Shown here: in pieces, positions 6,763-9,518 of the stretch
Layout: every line of letters begins with the position of its first letter
Position numbering within the stretch: position 1 is the stretch's first letter
From: Candidatus Omnitrophota bacterium
Lineage (GTDB): Bacteria; Ratteibacteria; UBA8468; B48-G9; DSTR01
NCBI GenBank assembly: GCA_023818865.1
Contig: JAMWDF010000081.1
Span: 1 to 9,518 of the forward strand
Reading direction: 5' to 3'
DNA: 9,518 bases
Made by a program: the position numbers and the translations under genes
The notes under the pieces: model-generated
Seen by the model: only the letters and a program-made list of their open reading frames with translations
Database searches by the model: none
What the model was told of the DNA's origin: nothing

Positions 6763-7755
6763 TTATTTCTTTAGCCAGGGCATCATCGCCCGCATTTTCT
6801 TCCCTACTTCCTCAATCAGGTGTGCCTCGGCTTTTTTCTCCAGAGCGTGAAAAACAGGCCGTCCCACTCGGTTTTCTAAGATCCATTCCCGGGCAAATTC
6901 TCCGTCTTGAATCTCTGCTAACAACTTCTTCATTTCCTGGCGGACAGCGGGAGTAATTACTCTCGGTCCCCGGGTCATATCTCCATATTCCGCCGTATCA
7001 CTAATTACCTTTCGCATACCCTGGATACCTCGCTCTACAATCAGGTCCACAATCAGTTTCAGTTCGTGGCAGGTCTCATAGTAAGCCAACTCCGGTTGGT
7101 AACCTGCTTCCACCAGGGTGTCAAAGGCTGCTCGAATGAGCTCAGTTACCCCACCACACAAGACCGCTTGTTCACCGAAAAGGTCTGTTTCAGTTTCTTC
7201 CTTAAAGGTTGTTTCCACTACTCCACAGCGTGTTCCTCCTAGTCCTTTAGCATAGGCCAGGGAAATTTTCAAAGCCTCTCCAGTAAAATTCTGGTGGACA
7301 GCCACTAAACAAGGAACCCCTTGCCCCTGGGTGTATTGTTCCCGGACTAAATCCCCTGGGCCTTTTGGCGCTACCATAAAAACGTCTATTGTCTCCGGAG
7401 GAATTATCTGGTGGTAATGAATAGAAAACCCATGGGCAAATCCCAAAGCTTTCCCAGGTTTCAAAAAGGGAGCAATCTCGCTGGTGTAAACCGCTGGTTG
7501 AACATTATCCTGCACCAACATCATCAGGACATCACAGTCTTTAGTGGCTTGGCTGGCGGCTAAAGGACTAAACTTATCTTTCTTTGCCTTCTCCCAGTTG
7601 ACTGTTCCCTCCAACTCGCTCACCACGACTTCCAGCCCGCTGTCTCGCAGATTTAACGCGTGGGCTCTGCCTTGACTCCCGTACCCGATAATACCTATCT
7701 TCTTCCCCTGTAATACCTTTATGTCCGCATCAGTGTCATAAAAGATACGAGCCAT
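6763..7755 (-). CDS. ilvC: Ketol-acid reductoisomerase (class I)
   Basis: Second enzyme of branched-chain amino acid synthesis: Mg2+-dependent isomerisation and nicotinamide-dependent reduction of acetolactate or acetohydroxybutyrate. The 330-residue length fits the short class I form. The Rossmann domain has GIIGYGSQGRAHALNLRDSG (21-40). AHGF (107-110) carries the conserved His108; APKGPG (129-134) follows. Metal ligands are visible as Asp191 and Glu195 (DLFGEQ) and Glu227 and Glu231 (YYETCHE), with Ser252 in ISDTAEYG. The loop after strand beta-2 reads VVVSELEGTVNW (43-54), where NADPH enzymes usually show a VGLR-x-GS-x-SW pattern. The phosphate-contacting Arg and Ser are therefore replaced and Glu47/Glu49 present. 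In addition the usual LVPD is LVQD (Gln82). Cofactor use may be NADH or mixed (inference). The ATG follows AAGGAGG at 4 nt, 20 bp after ilvN. Confidence 0.98.
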   Translation of the reverse strand: MARIFYDTDADIKVLQGKKIGIIGYGSQGRAHALNLRDSGLEVVVSELEGTVNWEKAKKDKFSPLAASQATKDCDVLMMLVQDNVQPAVYTSEIAPFLKPGKALGFAHGFSIHYHQIIPPETIDVFMVAPKGPGDLVREQYTQGQGVPCLVAVHQNFTGEALKISLAYAKGLGGTRCGVVETTFKEETETDLFGEQAVLCGGVTELIRAAFDTLVEAGYQPELAYYETCHELKLIVDLIVERGIQGMRKVISDTAEYGDMTRGPRVITPAVRQEMKKLLAEIQDGEFAREWILENRVGRPVFHALEKKAEAHLIEEVGKKMRAMMPWLKK

Positions 7756-7759
7756 CTTT

Positions 7760-7766
7760 CCTCCTT
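7760..7766 (-). promoter_or_regulatory. Ribosome binding site of ilvC
   Basis: AAGGAGG on the minus strand, 4 nt before the ATG at 7755-7753, in the 20-bp gap after the ilvN stop. It is strong and well placed and supports the chosen start. Confidence 0.78.
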
Positions 7767-7775
7767 GGTTATTTC

Positions 7776-8291
7776 TTATTGGTTGAATTCACGACTGATG
7801 GCAATCCGCCCAGTCCTAATAATCTCGCGGATGCCAAAAGAACGAATTAGTTCTATCATTGCCTTCACCTTGGAAGAACTACCTACCACTTCTAAGGTCA
7901 AAGACTTTTTGCCCACATCTATCACCTTTGCTCTAAAGATTGACACCAGTTGCATAATTTCCATTCTGGTAGCTGCATTAGCCGCATGTACCTTGACCAA
8001 AACTAACTCCCGGTCAATAAATTCCTGACCGGTAATATCTTGAACCTTAATGACATCAACCAGTCTGTTCAGTTGCTTATAAATCTGCTCCAAAATTTTT
8101 TCGTCTCCTTTCACCACAATTGTCATCTGGGAAACACTGGGGTCTTCAGTTTCAGCCACACAGAGACTATCAATATTATAGCCACGAGCTGAAAACAACC
8201 CGGCAATCCGAGCCAGCACGCCAAACCTATTTTCCACGGTAACTGAGATAATATGCGTCGCTAGATTATTCCGCTGTTTTTCCGTTCTCAT
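7776..8291 (-). CDS. ilvN: Acetolactate synthase small (regulatory) subunit
   Basis: Regulatory partner of the IlvB catalytic subunit; it raises activity and confers feedback inhibition by valine or related amino acids. With the ATG at 8291-8289 it is 171 residues. The N-terminal ACT domain (about 12-80) reads HIISVTVENRFGVLARIAGL then FSARGYNIDSLCVAETEDP, with Asn21, Gly24 and Asn39 where the family binds its effector. The second domain (about 88-165) includes RELVLVKVHA and TLEVVGSSSKVKAMIELI. The conserved effector-site residues suggest it is still feedback-sensitive (inference). The ATG is preferred over an upstream TTG (8309) because GTGAGGA lies 5 nt before it and the TTG would overlap the ilvB stop with extra residues (MRVRTI) that do not look like family sequence. 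The gap to ilvB is then 14 bp, so the two subunits are produced from one transcript. The symbol ilvH would serve equally well. Confidence 0.97.
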   Translation of the reverse strand: MRTEKQRNNLATHIISVTVENRFGVLARIAGLFSARGYNIDSLCVAETEDPSVSQMTIVVKGDEKILEQIYKQLNRLVDVIKVQDITGQEFIDRELVLVKVHAANAATRMEIMQLVSIFRAKVIDVGKKSLTLEVVGSSSKVKAMIELIRSFGIREIIRTGRIAISREFNQ

Positions 8292-8296
8292 GATTG

Positions 8297-8303
8297 TCCT
8301 CAC
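8297..8303 (-). promoter_or_regulatory. Ribosome binding site deciding the ilvN start
   Basis: GTGAGGA on the minus strand, 5 nt before the ATG at 8291-8289. It lies between the ilvB stop (8308-8306) and the ATG, and favours this ATG over the TTG at 8309 and the GTG at 8303. Confidence 0.7.
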
Positions 8304-8305
8304 CC

Positions 8306-9518
8306 TCAAGCCAGTCCATCAATCATTTCATCCAGTGAGGCTCCAGCCGGAACCATAGGGAACACATTCTCTTCTGGCTCTACCTGACAGTCAACCAAAA
8401 CCGGCCTAGTCCTTTCTGCCAGTGCTTGTTTTAACACCGGTTCCACTTCTTCTTCTTTTTCTACTCGGTAACCAATGGCTCCATAAGCCTCAGCCAGTCT
8501 GACAAAATCAGGTTGGGTTTCTTTCAAACAGGTGAAAGCATAGCGTCTCCGGTAAAACAATTGCTGCCATTGTCTAACCATTCCCAGATAGCCATTGTTA
8601 AGAATCACCACCTTTACCGGAAGATGATTAGCCACCGCTGTGGCGAGTTCTTGAATGTTCATTTGAATACTGCCATCGCCAGCAATGTCAATTACCGTCG
8701 CTTCTGGCCTGGCTACCTGAGCGCCGATGGCTGCTGGAAAACCAAAACCCATGGTTCCCAGTCCTCCAGAAGAAACAAAATTTCTTGGTTTCTGAAACCG
8801 ATAAAACTGGGCGGTCCACATTTGATTCTGTCCCACCTCGGTGCAGATAATCGCCTGACCTTCAGTTAAGCGAGAAATGGTCTCAATCACCAACTGGGGC
8901 TTTAAACCATTCCTCTCATAAGTTACTGGATGCTGCTGTTTCCAGGTTTTGATTTTCCGGTGCCATTCATCCAGCAGCAGGGGACTGGCTATCTGGTTTA
9001 ATTGAGCCAAGACATTTCCCAGGTCTCCAACAACCGGAATATCCACCTGGACATTCTTACTGATCGCCGCCGGGTCAATATCTATGTGGATGATTCTCGC
9101 CTGAGGAGCAAACTGATCTAGTTTGCCTGTCACCCGGTCATCAAAACGGCACCCCATCGCTATAAGCACATCAGCTTCCATTACAGAATAATTGGCATAC
9201 CTAGTGCCGTGCATCCCTAACATCCCCAGCGAAAAAGGGTGGTCTACCGGTAAACTACCTAACCCCATCAAGGTAAAAGTTACTGGGATACTCGTTTTCT
9301 CTACAAATAACCGAAGTTTGTCGCTAGCGTTTGATAAGATGACTCCCCCGCCGGCGATGATTACCGGCTGGCGCGACTGCCGAATGAGTTTCCAAGCTTT
9401 TTCAATCTGAAGCGGATGACCTTTGTAAGTAGGTCGATAACTGCGAATTTCTACTTTTTCCGGGAAATCTGGGTCGGCCTGACCCCTCTGTACATCCACT
9501 GGCAAATCAATCACTACC
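8306..9518 (-). CDS. ilvB: Acetolactate synthase large (catalytic) subunit, 5' end beyond window
   Basis: ThDP- and FAD-dependent enzyme that condenses two pyruvates, or pyruvate with 2-oxobutyrate, at the entry to branched-chain amino acid synthesis. The visible 403 residues cover about the last 70 percent of the protein. They begin with VVIDLPVDVQ, the end of the N-terminal ThDP domain. The central domain follows, with PVIIAGGGV, GMLGMHGTRYAN and the FAD-contacting GCRFDDRVTGKLDQFAP. The C-terminal ThDP domain has GGLGTMGFGFPAAIG, GDGS at about visible residue 280 and NNGYLGMVRQWQ about 27 residues later, which together form the Mg-diphosphate motif. The end VFPMVPAGASLDEMI is typical. The N-terminal part with the catalytic Glu lies outside the window. 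The GTG at 9514 is an internal Val codon, not a start. The TGA stop is 14 bp before ilvN. Biosynthetic AHAS is favoured over catabolic AlsS because of the FAD motif and the ilvN partner. Confidence 0.97.
   Translation of the reverse strand, partial: VVIDLPVDVQRGQADPDFPEKVEIRSYRPTYKGHPLQIEKAWKLIRQSRQPVIIAGGGVILSNASDKLRLFVEKTSIPVTFTLMGLGSLPVDHPFSLGMLGMHGTRYANYSVMEADVLIAMGCRFDDRVTGKLDQFAPQARIIHIDIDPAAISKNVQVDIPVVGDLGNVLAQLNQIASPLLLDEWHRKIKTWKQQHPVTYERNGLKPQLVIETISRLTEGQAIICTEVGQNQMWTAQFYRFQKPRNFVSSGGLGTMGFGFPAAIGAQVARPEATVIDIAGDGSIQMNIQELATAVANHLPVKVVILNNGYLGMVRQWQQLFYRRRYAFTCLKETQPDFVRLAEAYGAIGYRVEKEEEVEPVLKQALAERTRPVLVDCQVEPEENVFPMVPAGASLDEMIDGLA

Noticed and set aside
8292..8309. TTG start extending ilvN by six residues
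   Set aside because: It overlaps the ilvB stop, while the ATG at 8291 has a well-spaced GTGAGGA site and gives the family's normal N-terminus.
9512..9514. GTG as the start of ilvB
   Set aside because: The reading frame stays open to the window edge and the residues match an internal segment (VVIDLPVDVQ) well inside the N-terminal part of acetolactate synthase, so the gene is simply cut by the window.
1..9518. CRISPR arrays, tRNA or rRNA genes, insertion sequences, phage or defence genes
   Set aside because: None seen: no regularly spaced repeats, no transposase-like reading frame, no cloverleaf-like sequence, and almost all bases are assigned to housekeeping genes.

Overview
The window is a bacterial chromosome segment in which every supported gene lies on the minus strand. 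They read right to left as one tightly packed run: ilvB (5' end outside the window), ilvN, ilvC, thpR, recA, a Gfo/Idh/MocA-family oxidoreductase, recX, alaS, and a compact sigma-70-family factor whose 3' end runs off the left edge. By eye the GC content is in the mid-40s percent, and the coding strand is purine-rich with Glu/Lys/Arg-rich proteins. The order recA-recX-alaS is widespread in bacteria. The Cys-rich CxxxxCxxxCxC segment in the AlaRS catalytic domain and a probably non-standard cofactor loop in IlvC would fit an anaerobic, possibly thermophilic lineage. I cannot place the organism to phylum from this sequence.

Region by region (transcription order). 9518-6763 holds the branched-chain amino acid genes: the acetolactate synthase catalytic subunit, its ACT-domain regulatory subunit and ketol-acid reductoisomerase. 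Together they carry out the first two steps from pyruvate or 2-oxobutyrate toward valine, leucine and isoleucine. 6736-5147 holds an RNA 2',3'-cyclic phosphodiesterase (ThpR/LigT) and the recombinase RecA. 5105-3942 is a sugar/polyol-type NAD(P)-dependent dehydrogenase sitting between recA and its usual partner recX. After a 157-bp spacer, the only one of any size, come recX (3784-3335) and alaS (3360-739), which overlap by 26 bp. alaS in turn overlaps the sigma factor start by 4 bp (ATGA). No stretch above 300 bp is without a gene.

How it works together: junctions of 14-41 bp, overlapping genes and good Shine-Dalgarno sites at most starts suggest long polycistronic transcripts. recA shows no recognisable SOS box or promoter in its 18-bp upstream gap, so it is probably at least partly co-transcribed with ilv-thpR. 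The only plausible place for a new promoter or terminator is the 3785-3941 spacer, where nothing strong is visible.

Most of the window is ordinary housekeeping sequence and I see no new multi-gene system. The items worth a second look are the IlvC cofactor loop, which has lost the usual 2'-phosphate-binding Arg/Ser and gained Glu; the sigma factor translationally coupled to alaS; and the dehydrogenase interrupting recA-recX.
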